Shown one piece after another: positions 25,829 through 33,250 of a DNA stretch of 64,000 nucleotides (position 1 is its first letter; each line of letters opens with the position of its first letter). The DNA lies in assembly GCF_039655875.1 (NCBI RefSeq), contig NZ_JBBYXK010000002.1:930001-994000 (forward strand), given 5' to 3'. Origin of the DNA: Emcibacter sp. SYSU 3D8 (GTDB taxonomy: Bacteria; Pseudomonadota; Alphaproteobacteria; SMXS01). A program made the position numbers and the translations under genes. The notes under the pieces were generated by a model that was not told where the DNA came from, did not search any database, and saw nothing but the letters and a program-made list of their open reading frames with translations.

Positions 25829-26827
25829 GTGACTGGTCGGGAAACAGTCCGCCAGAAGGGCGAATCGCGCATCAGTGAACGGGCCGCGGCGATGGGCGCA
25901 CTGAAACAGCGGCTGGGTGCGCTGGTCGATGCGATCCCGGCAGATGCGCCGGTGATCTACCTCGACATTCCCATTCACCTGAACGTGGGCGACCTGCTGA
26001 TCTTCGCCGGGACCGAGCGCCTTCTCGCCCGGCACATGCGGCAGGTGACCCACCGCTTCAGTTCCAAGGATTATGCGCGGTTTCTGGATGCGGTCACCGA
26101 TCGCCACGTGCTGTTGATGCATGGCGGCGGCAATCTTGGCGATCTGTGGCCGGAACACGAATCGGTCAGGCAGGATATCCTGCGGCGATTCCCGCATAAC
26201 CGGGTCGTGGTCTTTCCCCAGACAGTGCACTTCCGGGACATGGGGAACGCCGCCGCTTGCGGCGCGGCGTACCGGGATCACCCCGATTGCATCCTGTTCG
26301 TGCGCGACGAGACATCGCGCAAGGTGGCCGAGCGGCACATGGGCGTGCCCTGCCGGACCGCACCGGATGCCGCGCATCATCTCTGGCGGTCGGGAGATAT
26401 TTACCGAGCCGACGCCGGCGGACGGGGGGAACTCGTTTTGCGCCGTACGGACCAGGAGGCCGCGGAATCCGAGCGGGCGCCCGACGGGATCGACTGGCAG
26501 GACATCATTACGCCGGCGGACCGGGCGATCTTCCGGATGCAAAAGCATGCCATCAGGCTCAATTCCAGCGTGCCGCTGCAAGCCCTGCTGATGGGCTCCT
26601 GGCGCGGCCACCGGGACCGGGTGATCCGCCGGGCCTCGACCCATTTCAGGACGAGATCACGCATTCGGACCGACCGGCTTCACGCGGTCATTCTGGGGTG
26701 CCTGCTCGGCAAGGAGGTAATCATGGAGGACAACAATTACGGCAAGCTGTCGGCCTATTTCGATACCTGGATGCCGGAGCTGATTCCGCGGGGCAGGGTG
26801 CACCCCGATCCGGCCTCTCGCGCGTAG
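25829..26827 (+). CDS. Polysaccharide pyruvyl transferase family protein
   Basis: A 332-residue protein with the PF04230 fold: IYLDIPIHLNVGDLLIFAGTERLL, then HVLLMHGGGNLGDLWPEH, VVVFPQTVHF, and C-terminal RIRTDRLHAVILGCLLGKEVI with NNYGKLSAYFDTW. These are the hallmark motifs of enzymes that add pyruvate ketals from phosphoenolpyruvate to sugars of surface polysaccharides. I chose GTG 25829 with GGAGGG about ten bases upstream; a TTG at 25763 and ATG at 25892 are also possible. No glycosyltransferase or export gene adjoins, so it is an orphan of the pathway. It follows pdeM by about 70 bp and may be partly co-transcribed with it. Confidence 0.88.
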   Translation: MTGRETVRQKGESRISERAAAMGALKQRLGALVDAIPADAPVIYLDIPIHLNVGDLLIFAGTERLLARHMRQVTHRFSSKDYARFLDAVTDRHVLLMHGGGNLGDLWPEHESVRQDILRRFPHNRVVVFPQTVHFRDMGNAAACGAAYRDHPDCILFVRDETSRKVAERHMGVPCRTAPDAAHHLWRSGDIYRADAGGRGELVLRRTDQEAAESERAPDGIDWQDIITPADRAIFRMQKHAIRLNSSVPLQALLMGSWRGHRDRVIRRASTHFRTRSRIRTDRLHAVILGCLLGKEVIMEDNNYGKLSAYFDTWMPELIPRGRVHPDPASRA

Positions 26828-26829
26828 GT

Positions 26830-27057
26830 TCAGAAGCCGTGCGCGTGGCCGCCGAGGATAACCGCATCGGTGCCGGGCTGGTCCGTCATCCGCCAGGCCC
26901 GCTCATGGAAGAAGAACACCACCGTGTTGATTGCCGGCTCGACCAGCGCCACGCCGGTGGCGACGGCGACCGAGCCGGTGAAGGCATAGGTCACGGCGAA
27001 TCCCACCAGGAAATGCAGGACAGCGAAGGTGGCGGTCTTGATCAGATCTCTCGGCAT
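26830..27057 (-). CDS. DUF2061 small membrane protein
   Basis: A 75-residue protein with two membrane helices, starting MPRDLIKTATFAVLHFLVGF and continuing VALVEPAINTVVFFFHERAW. The PxxN and FFHERAW motifs are typical of DUF2061, whose function is unknown. I chose ATG 27057 with AAAGGGTG upstream; an earlier TTG/ATG frame runs through the regulatory region and is not credible. The promoter region carries a Fur-like dyad across the -10/start point and an Irr-like dyad upstream of the -35, so iron control is likely. The C-terminus ends in a Gly/His-rich GGHAHGF, which could bind metal. It converges with the pyruvyl transferase. Confidence 0.85.
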   Translation of the reverse strand: MPRDLIKTATFAVLHFLVGFAVTYAFTGSVAVATGVALVEPAINTVVFFFHERAWRMTDQPGTDAVILGGHAHGF

Positions 27058-27071
27058 GGCGGCACCCTTTG

Positions 27072-27088
27072 TTGCGAATGACTCGCAA
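27072..27088 (-). promoter_or_regulatory. Fur-like operator before the DUF2061 gene
   Basis: TTGCGAATGACTCGCAA contains a perfect 6-bp dyad, TTGCGA and TCGCAA, with a 5-bp centre. It is close to Fur boxes of many proteobacteria. It overlaps the predicted -10 and start site of the minus-strand promoter, the usual place for a repressor. Confidence 0.6.
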
Positions 27089-27115
27089 GATAGGGCATGG
27101 CGCACCGCAAGGCAA
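27087..27115 (-). promoter_or_regulatory. Promoter of the DUF2061 gene
   Basis: On the minus strand a TTGCCT -35 (27110-27115) is followed by a 17-bp spacer and a TATCTT -10 (27087-27092). Spacing is optimal and both hexamers are close to consensus. The Fur-like box begins inside the -10, and the Irr-like box lies just upstream of the -35. Confidence 0.5.
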
Positions 27116-27120
27116 GTTAA

Positions 27121-27137
27121 ATTAGAATTATTCTAAA
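27121..27137. promoter_or_regulatory. Irr/ICE-like iron control element
   Basis: ATTAGAATTATTCTAAA contains a perfect 15-bp palindrome and matches the alphaproteobacterial iron control element (TTTAGAA-N3-TTCTAAA) at all but the first base. It sits one base before the P450 stop and about 65-80 bp upstream of the DUF2061 ATG, directly before that gene's -35. This AT-only block stands out in GC-rich DNA. Confidence 0.6.
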
Positions 27138-28385
27138 CTATCCATCCGTCAGCACATAGCGTATCGGCAGGCGCTTCAGGCCGCTGACGAAACTGGATTG
27201 GACCCATGCGGGATAACCGTCCAGTTCCACATGCTCCAGCCGGGGAACAAGCTCGGTGAACAGCGCGCGCATTTCCATCTTGGCGAGGTACTGGCCGAGG
27301 CAAAGATGCGGACCATAACCGAAGGCGATGTGGCGGTTGGGCGAGCGGTCCACGCGGAACTCGTTGGGCGCCTCGAACACCTCCTCGTCCCGATTGGCGG
27401 CGTGGTAGAGCAGCATCAGCGCATCGCCCTTGCGGATATTCTGGCCGCGCAACGTGTAGTCCTCGGTGGCGGTGCGCATGAAATGCTTCACCGGGGTGGT
27501 CCAGCGGAACATCTCATCGACCGCCGACGGGATCAGCGCCGGATCGTCCCGCAATCTGGCCAACTGCCACGGGTTGCGCATCAGCGCCAGCAGGCCGCCC
27601 GAGGTGGCCGAACTGGTGGTGTCATGCCCGGCCGTGGCGATGATGATGTAATAGGACATGGCCTCCAGATGACCAATCGGTCGGCCGTCGATGGTGGCGT
27701 TGGCGATCACGGTCGCCACGTCGTCCCGGGGGTTGGCGCGGCGGGCGTCGGTCATGGCGGAGAAATAGGCGAAGAACTGCTGCACCGTCCCCATGTCGGG
27801 CGCGTCGGCCTCCTGCCGCTGCATGTCCGGGTCCTGCGGCCCGAACAATTCCTGGGTCAGCTTCAACAGCAGCGGCTCGTCGGATTCCGGCGCGCCGAGA
27901 ATCATCATGATGACTTGCAGCGGGTACCAGACCGCGACGTCGGCGACAAAGTCGCAGTACTTGCTCTGCGCCATCCGGTCCACGGTACGCTTCGCCAGCT
28001 CGGTAATGCGCTGCTGCAGCTTGCCCAGGCTGCGCGGCTGGAACCATTCCTGGGTCATGGCGCGGAATATTCGGTGGTCCGGGTTGTCCATGTGGATCAG
28101 GGTGCGCAGCAACTGGTCGCTGCCGCCGGTGAAGGCACGGACCGCCTCTTCCTGGTCGATGCTCTGCAGCACCGCGCGCGGACCGTTCAGGAAGCGGTCG
28201 CTCTGGCGCTCCAGTTCCATGATATCGGCGTGGCGCGAGATTGCCCAGAACGGCCGGAATCCGGGGGGCTCCACCCAGGCGACCGGCGCGTTCCGGCGCA
28301 TGTCGTCGAGCAGGGCCAGCAGCCCCCGCTCGTCGGCCCAGATGCTTGGGTCGGCGATTGCGCAATAGTCGATCATCGTGCTCAT
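27138..28385 (-). CDS. Cytochrome P450
   Basis: A 415-residue soluble bacterial P450 monooxygenase. The I-helix has ATAGHDTTSS; the K-helix has DEMFRWTTPVKHFMRTA with the Glu-x-x-Arg pair; the haem-binding loop is FGYGPHLCLGQYL with the thiolate Cys362. It would take electrons from a ferredoxin and reductase that are not encoded nearby. The substrate is not evident; the actinobacterial/alphaproteobacterial class of this shape often hydroxylates terpenoids, steroids or fatty acids. It lies 59 bp after an OsmC gene in the same direction with a GGGAGGG ribosome site inside a possible hairpin arm. Confidence 0.94.
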   Translation of the reverse strand: MSTMIDYCAIADPSIWADERGLLALLDDMRRNAPVAWVEPPGFRPFWAISRHADIMELERQSDRFLNGPRAVLQSIDQEEAVRAFTGGSDQLLRTLIHMDNPDHRIFRAMTQEWFQPRSLGKLQQRITELAKRTVDRMAQSKYCDFVADVAVWYPLQVIMMILGAPESDEPLLLKLTQELFGPQDPDMQRQEADAPDMGTVQQFFAYFSAMTDARRANPRDDVATVIANATIDGRPIGHLEAMSYYIIIATAGHDTTSSATSGGLLALMRNPWQLARLRDDPALIPSAVDEMFRWTTPVKHFMRTATEDYTLRGQNIRKGDALMLLYHAANRDEEVFEAPNEFRVDRSPNRHIAFGYGPHLCLGQYLAKMEMRALFTELVPRLEHVELDGYPAWVQSSFVSGLKRLPIRYVLTDG

Positions 28386-28394
28386 GAAATCCCT

Positions 28395-28441
28395 CCCGCC
28401 GGCAAGTATGGGGAAGGATACGGTAATTCGCTACCGGCGGG
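28395..28441 (-). promoter_or_regulatory. Intergenic inverted repeat next to the P450 ribosome site
   Basis: On the minus strand CCCGCCGG (28434-28441) and CCGGCGGG (28395-28402) can pair over 8 bp across a 31-base loop. The 3' arm runs directly into the GGGAGGG ribosome binding site. The 5' arm begins three bases after the OsmC stop. It may modulate P450 translation or mark an mRNA processing site. Confidence 0.3.
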
Positions 28442-28444
28442 TCA

Positions 28445-28864
28445 TCACGAGGCCTCGATGACCTCGAAATCATGGGTGATGGCCACGGCTCTCGCCAGCA
28501 TCGCCGAGGCCGAACAGTATTTTTCTGCCGACAGGGCGATGGCGCGTTCCACCTTCGCCGGGTTCAGCCCCGCGCCTGTCACCACGAAGTGCAGATGAAT
28601 CTTCGTGAACACCTTGGGGTCTTCGCCGGCGCGCTCGGCGTCGATTTCCAGGTTGCAGCTGGACACCGTCTGGCGGCCCTTTTCGAGGATGTGCACCACG
28701 TCATAGGAGGTGCAGCCGCCCAGTCCCAACAGGATCAGCTCCATGGGAGTCGGCGCGATGGCGACGCCTGTCTTGCCGCCCATGCTGCCCATGACCACCG
28801 CATGGCCGGTATCGGACTCGCCCAGGAAGTTGCGGTCCTCGATCCATTTGACGCGTGCTTTCAT
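28445..28864 (-). CDS. OsmC-family protein (two-cysteine)
   Basis: A 139-residue OsmC/Ohr-superfamily protein. It has the conserved helix with LLGLGGCTSYDVVHIL and a second cysteine in AEKYCSASAML, the pair used for hydroperoxide reduction in this superfamily. The start is ATG 28864 with an excellent GAAGGAGG site. It is followed by the P450 gene in the same direction, so the pair may be one transcript. It is of the YhfA-like branch rather than classic Ohr, so the physiological substrate is unsure. Confidence 0.9.
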   Translation of the reverse strand: MKARVKWIEDRNFLGESDTGHAVVMGSMGGKTGVAIAPTPMELILLGLGGCTSYDVVHILEKGRQTVSSCNLEIDAERAGEDPKVFTKIHLHFVVTGAGLNPAKVERAIALSAEKYCSASAMLARAVAITHDFEVIEAS

Positions 28865-29012
28865 CGGCGTGGCCTCCTTCGGGTGCGCGCAATCTAGCCG
28901 CAGGCGGCTGCGTGGCAAACTCTTTCGGCGCTGGCACCGCTGCCTGCGCCGGATCGAACACGGATAACACGGCGGCTGATCCGGTCTTGCAGCCTGGATC
29001 GGCGCCCGTGCG

Positions 29013-29444
29013 TCACGGCCGCGTTCGCAGGCCGGACAGATACAGCCGGTAGGCCTCGGGAAAGCCGTGATGGAGGGCGGCTTCTTCCAGCGATTCCAGA
29101 TAGCCTTCGCGCGGGAGCGAGGGCTCGGCATTGCTGGCGATATAGATCAGCGCCGGCTCCAGCACCTCGAAATCCGCGACCGGCCGCGCCGTGGCGCGGC
29201 GGTAACTGCCGCGCGCCACGCCCTCGATCTCGTCGAGCGCCGCCTCGCAGGCCTGTGTCAGCCGCCACAGCACGCCGTGCACGGTGGCGCCCGCCTCGGG
29301 CACCACCGTGCTGACGCCGCGGATGTTGATCAGCAACCGGTAATCCGGCAGCGAGGCCGCTCCGATGAAGCCAGCCGCCGGACAGCGCTGCGCCATGATG
29401 ACGGGATGCATGTTGCGGCCATAGGCGAAGTAGAGGCGGGTCAT
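29013..29444 (-). CDS. Gamma-glutamylcyclotransferase-fold protein
   Basis: A 143-residue protein of the GGCT/AIG2-like fold. It begins with LYFAYGRNMHPVIM, the YGSNM-type substrate loop, and continues ATVHGVLWRLTQACEAALDEIEGVARGSYRR, where the Glu of DEIEG is in the catalytic position. These enzymes act on gamma-glutamyl peptides or amines, releasing 5-oxoproline. It overlaps the luciferase-like gene upstream by 4 bp and is translationally coupled to it. The particular substrate is unknown. Confidence 0.88.
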   Translation of the reverse strand: MTRLYFAYGRNMHPVIMAQRCPAAGFIGAASLPDYRLLINIRGVSTVVPEAGATVHGVLWRLTQACEAALDEIEGVARGSYRRATARPVADFEVLEPALIYIASNAEPSLPREGYLESLEEAALHHGFPEAYRLYLSGLRTRP

Positions 29445-30355
29445 GGCAGCCGCTTAGCCACGTTTTCGTTCACCCAGCGCACGTCCTCGATGCTGGAGCA
29501 GGACACGGTTACTTCGGTGCAGCCCACTTCCTTGAACCGGCCGAGCTGTTCCAGCATGGCGTCGCCGTCGCCGTGGAGCACGCCGCCCACGCCCCAGTCG
29601 GTGACCGACTCCTTCCTGCCCCAGCCGCGCGCCATGTCGCGGATGCGGTGGGCGAGCTGCTCGGCGCCGCGCTCATCGGCGCCGCGCGCCATCACCACGT
29701 CGCAGGTGATCGCCACGTCCTCCGGCTTGCGGCCGGCTTTTTCGACCGCCTCCTTCAGCGGCCCGGCGATCTCCCGCACCTGGGCGGGCGACAGCTGCCA
29801 TGTGTTGACGGCGTCGGCGTGGCGCGCCGCCACCTGCAGGGCGAGGCCCGCCTTGTTGAGGCCGATCCAGATCGGCACGGAGCCGTTCACCGGCACCGGG
29901 GCGAACTCGGCCTCGCCCTCATAGGTGTGAAACTTGCCGTCAAAACCATCGATCTTGCCGGTGAACAGCTGTTTGAGGATGACGATGGTTTCCTCGAGGA
30001 GCTCGACCCGGTCGCTGAAGCCGGGCATGGGAAAGCCGTAAGGCCTGAAGTCGGCCACCTCGTAGGCGGTGCCGATGCCAAGAATCACCCGGCCGTTCGA
30101 CAGCGCATCGACGCTCGCCACCTGCTTGGCGAGGCGGGTCGGATGATAGAACGGTGCGCCGGTTACATGGGTGCCGAGTTTGATCCGGCTTGTCCTGGCC
30201 GCGGCATAGGCCAGCCAGGTCCAGGATTCCGTGACCGGGAACGAGGGATGGTCGGCGATATAGAGCCCGTGCAGTGCGGTGGCGTCGATCTCGGCCAGGT
30301 GCGGCGTTGCCCAGTCCTGGCTGGTGATGATCACGCTCAGTTTCAGATCGCTCAA
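29441..30355 (-). CDS. LLM-class (luciferase-like) flavin-dependent oxidoreductase
   Basis: A 304-residue TIM-barrel oxidoreductase of the bacterial luciferase/F420-dependent family. It shows GLYIADHPSFPVTESWTWLAYAA, RIKLGTHVTGAPFYHPTRLAKQVASVDALSNGRVILGIGTAY-type core motifs, and VPIWIGLNKAGLALQVAARHADAVNTW. Whether it uses FMN or F420 cannot be told; F420-type names are common for this subfamily. The start is TTG 30355 behind GGGGAGAAG. It forms a coupled pair with the GGCT-fold gene. It is divergent from the SnoaL-like gene, with about 100 bp between them. It is probably catabolic. Confidence 0.9.
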   Translation of the reverse strand: MSDLKLSVIITSQDWATPHLAEIDATALHGLYIADHPSFPVTESWTWLAYAAARTSRIKLGTHVTGAPFYHPTRLAKQVASVDALSNGRVILGIGTAYEVADFRPYGFPMPGFSDRVELLEETIVILKQLFTGKIDGFDGKFHTYEGEAEFAPVPVNGSVPIWIGLNKAGLALQVAARHADAVNTWQLSPAQVREIAGPLKEAVEKAGRKPEDVAITCDVVMARGADERGAEQLAHRIRDMARGWGRKESVTDWGVGGVLHGDGDAMLEQLGRFKEVGCTEVTVSCSSIEDVRWVNENVAKRLP

Positions 30356-30462
30356 TTAATGCTTCTCCCCGGTCCCCAACGCAGTCATCCTAATCAACTG
30401 GGGAAGACGAGGGAACGCCATTGGGAAGAACGGCGTTCTCGCTCAAGTTCTGGGGAGGACGC

Positions 30463-31017
30463 ATGAGCACGACGACCTACGATATCGAGGCCATGGCGCG
30501 GCGCCTTGCCGAACTCGACGACCTGCAGGCCATTCGCGACCAGCAGGTGCGCTACGGCAGGGCGCTGGATTGGGACGACGAGCCTCTGCTGGCCCAGGTG
30601 TTCTGGCCCGACGCCGACATTGACTACGGCTTTTTCTGCGGCCGGGGTGACGAGTTCGTGAAGGTGCTGATCACCATCAGCCGGGAATCGGGCTGCCGGC
30701 CGTGGCACGCCATCTCGGGCCAGAGCGTCAGCCTGACCGGCGCAAACTCGGCCAAGGCCGAATGCTACTTCCTCGGCGGCAGCACCACCCTGAACATCGC
30801 CGGCGACACCGAGGTCCAGTTCATCGGTGGCCGGTACCTCGATGATTTCGAGAAGCGCGGCGGCGAGTGGCGGGTGGCCAGGCGGGTGCTGATCTGCGAT
30901 TTCCGCTATTCGGACATCACCCGCACCGAGACCGTCGAAGGCTTCGCTGCAGCACTCAACGATCGCGGCAAGCTGGGTCCCGATCACCCGCTTTACTGGC
31001 AGTTCACCCGCCGCTGA
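30463..31017 (+). CDS. SnoaL-like/NTF2-fold protein (ring-hydroxylating small-subunit type)
   Basis: A 184-residue protein of the SnoaL_4 kind. It starts with a long helix MARRLAELDDLQAIRDQQVRYGRALDWDDEPLLAQVFWPDADIDYG-like motif, then has HAISGQSVSLTG and FIGGRYLDDFEKRGGEWRVARRVLICDF. This is the cone-shaped NTF2 fold seen in isomerases, dehydratases and dioxygenase beta subunits. Many members occur in xenobiotic or steroid degradation clusters. The ATG 30463 has GGGGAGGA upstream. It is convergent with the NAT gene, only 3 bp apart. The substrate is unknown. Confidence 0.85.
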   Translation: MSTTTYDIEAMARRLAELDDLQAIRDQQVRYGRALDWDDEPLLAQVFWPDADIDYGFFCGRGDEFVKVLITISRESGCRPWHAISGQSVSLTGANSAKAECYFLGGSTTLNIAGDTEVQFIGGRYLDDFEKRGGEWRVARRVLICDFRYSDITRTETVEGFAAALNDRGKLGPDHPLYWQFTRR

Positions 31018-31020
31018 CGC

Positions 31021-31836
31021 TCAGACGGTGAAGTCGGCGCCCTGGCCGGCGATCGGCTTGATCTCCTCGTAGCGGACTCCCAGGTCGATCCCGAAATTCT
31101 CCCTCAGGGCCGCCAGATAGGGCTCGCCCTCCTCGAGACAGGTGACGGTTTCCTGTCCGCCCGCCACCTTGCGCAGCGTGTAGTCCATCAGCGACACCCG
31201 GCCATCGGGCGTGGGACGCGTCGCCACCCGCGCCCAGGTGAAGAATGAGGCCGGATGGGTCGAGGTGAAATGGTTGCCCAGGACCCGGTCGCTGTCGATC
31301 ACATGGCCCATGTCGAAGCTGTAGAGGTTCGACCAGCCTTCCTCGCCGCGCATCTGCAGGATGATGCCGTAGACGTCGTTGGCCACGTAGCGCCGCACCG
31401 ACCCGTTCAGGTCCTGCTCGACGTCAAGCGACAGCCGCATGGGCGCCAGCGCCGTGCCGCTGCCGAAGCCCACATCGGCGATCCAGTCCTCGCCGCCGAT
31501 CCGCACCAGACTCAGCTGGTGGGTGCGGCCGCCTACCGGCCCGGCAATGTGCACCCGCCCCAGCAGGGCACGGGCCTCGAAACCGAATGCCTGCAGCGCC
31601 GCGAGGAACAGGCTGTTCACCTCGAAGCAATAGCCGCCGCGCGGGCGCCGCACCAGCTTGTCGAAAATCGTGGCGGGATCGAGCGATATGCCGCGGCCCA
31701 GCAGGATGTCGAAATTCTCGAACGGGATGGCGAGGGGTTGGGCCCGCTGCAAGCTGCGGAGCCCGTCAACACTCGGTGTGGGTGCCGCCGCCAGGCCGAT
31801 CCGCTTCAGGTATGCCTCGGTATCGAATTCGGTCAT
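31021..31836 (-). CDS. nat: Arylamine N-acetyltransferase
   Basis: A 271-residue NAT that transfers an acyl group from acetyl-CoA (or another CoA) to arylamines or hydrazines. The catalytic triad is visible: Cys70 in RPRGGYCFEVN, His in GGRTHQLSLV and Asp in WIADVGFGSG. The N-terminal helices (DTEAYLKRIGL...QLRSLQRAQPLAIPFENFDILLG-type) and the NHFTSTHPASFFTW motif also match. I chose ATG 31836 because GGAGGAG is correctly spaced for it; the upstream TTG at 31842 is too close to that site. In mycobacteria NAT belongs to cholesterol breakdown, which is suggestive for this catabolic region, not proof. Confidence 0.94.
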   Translation of the reverse strand: MTEFDTEAYLKRIGLAAAPTPSVDGLRSLQRAQPLAIPFENFDILLGRGISLDPATIFDKLVRRPRGGYCFEVNSLFLAALQAFGFEARALLGRVHIAGPVGGRTHQLSLVRIGGEDWIADVGFGSGTALAPMRLSLDVEQDLNGSVRRYVANDVYGIILQMRGEEGWSNLYSFDMGHVIDSDRVLGNHFTSTHPASFFTWARVATRPTPDGRVSLMDYTLRKVAGGQETVTCLEEGEPYLAALRENFGIDLGVRYEEIKPIAGQGADFTV

Positions 31837-31959
31837 GTGCAAACTCCTCCGGCAACCGGATCATATGATCGGGCCGTCCTGCGTCAATCCGGCTTTCAAT
31901 GGCGGGGAGCGGATGATTAGATGCGCCTCCCGACCTGTGACGATATGGAGTGCCGCGCT

Positions 31960-32730
31960 GTGACCATGCATGACCGATTTCGCCTCGACGGCAAGGTGGC
32001 ACTCGTGACCGGTGGCGGTCGCGGCATCGGCCGAGGCATCGCGCTGGCGCTGGCCGAATGCGGCGCCGACGTCGCCGTGCTGGCGCGGCGGCAGGCCGAC
32101 GTGGACGCCGTCGCCCGCGAGATCGGGGACCGCGGCCGTCGCGGTCTGGGACTGACCGGCGACATCATGTTGACCGAAACCCTGCCCGAAGCGCTTGACG
32201 CGGTGGTCGCCCATTTCGGTCGCATCGACATCATGGTGAACAACGCCGGCGGCAATACGGACCGGCGCGGCTATTCGCTCGACGAGATCACCATGGAGAA
32301 ATGGGACGAGCAGATCGGACTCAACATGCGCCACAAATTCCAGGGCGCCCGGGAGGCGGCGAAGCGCATGGGCGATGGCGGCCGGATCATCAATGTGGTG
32401 TCGATCGCCGCGCTACGGCCCTATCCGGGATTTGGCGCCTACGGAACGGGCAATGCCGGCATCATCGGCATGAGCAGGACGCTCGCGGTGGAACTGGCGC
32501 CCCGCAAGATCACCGTGAACTGCATCGCCCCGGGCGAAATCTATACTGACCTGCTGACCGAGTCGCTGGGTTGGGACGAGAAAGCCGCCCAGGACTATGC
32601 CGACACCGCCATCCCGCTGGGCCGGATCGGCTATCCCGAGGACGTGGCGGCCGTTGCCGCGTTCTTCGCCTCGCCCGCCGCCGAATGGACGACCGGGCAA
32701 TGGGTCGAAGTGTCGGGCGGCCGCAGCTAG
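31960..32730 (+). CDS. SDR-family protein lacking the catalytic lysine
   Basis: A 256-residue classical short-chain dehydrogenase fold. The nucleotide motif is GGGRGIGRGIA, followed by NNAGG and the Ser of VVSIAALRP. The active-site Tyr is present in GAYGTGNAG, but the lysine of the Tyr-x-x-x-Lys motif is Asn, and the usual small serine before it is Gly. The C-terminal IAPGEIYTDLL and WTTGQWVEVSGGRS are normal. Activity may be reduced or altered, or another residue may substitute. GTG 31960 is chosen for the GGAG spacing; ATG 31966 is also possible. Its stop overlaps the stop of the convergent OsmC gene (CTAG). Confidence 0.9.
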   Translation: MTMHDRFRLDGKVALVTGGGRGIGRGIALALAECGADVAVLARRQADVDAVAREIGDRGRRGLGLTGDIMLTETLPEALDAVVAHFGRIDIMVNNAGGNTDRRGYSLDEITMEKWDEQIGLNMRHKFQGAREAAKRMGDGGRIINVVSIAALRPYPGFGAYGTGNAGIIGMSRTLAVELAPRKITVNCIAPGEIYTDLLTESLGWDEKAAQDYADTAIPLGRIGYPEDVAAVAAFFASPAAEWTTGQWVEVSGGRS

Positions 32731-33215
32731 TCGGTCCCGGGGCTGACGGCGGGCGGGTCGCTCGCCGGAAAGCTTTCCTCCAGCGCCTCGTCCAGCCGTT
32801 CGCTCAGATGCGCGGGGCTTTCTTCCGCCGGCGCCAGTGTCGTCTCGATGTTCGCGCCGTCCCTGAGGGTCAGGGTGACCGGCGTGCGTTCGGCGATATC
32901 GGCAAGGCGGGCGCGCTGCTCGGCGTCCAGATCGCCTTTCAGATGCAGCCGGCGGCTGATCTGAGACCGTTTTTCCTCGAGGCTGTGGGACAGGTCGACG
33001 GTCACCTCCTCGAGCGGCCAGCCCTTGCGTGCCGCATACATGCGCAGGGTGATCGCCGTGCAGGCGCCCAGCCCGCCCAGGATCAGGTCATAGGGCGCGG
33101 GACCTGCGTCACCGCCTCCCATGCCGTGCGGTTCGTCGCCGGCGATGCTGTGCCGGCCGGCCTTGATCTCGACCTGATGCGGGGTGGGCTTGGTGATGAC
33201 ATGCACGCGGGCCAT
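32727..33215 (-). CDS. OsmC-family protein with one cysteine and an acidic C-terminal tail
   Basis: A 162-residue OsmC-superfamily protein. The first conserved cysteine is in LGGLGACTAITLRMYAARK. The second, normally in a CPV motif, is replaced by Thr in ERTPVTLTL, so it cannot use the usual two-cysteine cycle. After the domain comes a tail with LDEALEESFPASDPPAV, a short motif I recognise from the ends of other alphaproteobacterial small proteins, whose role is unknown to me. ATG 33215 has AAGGAGA upstream. It shares stop-codon bases with the SDR gene. It lies 36 bp after an AAA ATPase gene in the same direction. Confidence 0.88.
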   Translation of the reverse strand: MARVHVITKPTPHQVEIKAGRHSIAGDEPHGMGGGDAGPAPYDLILGGLGACTAITLRMYAARKGWPLEEVTVDLSHSLEEKRSQISRRLHLKGDLDAEQRARLADIAERTPVTLTLRDGANIETTLAPAEESPAHLSERLDEALEESFPASDPPAVSPGTD

Positions 33216-33250
33216 GGGGGTCTCCTTGATGCGGGCGGGCATGATGGCAC

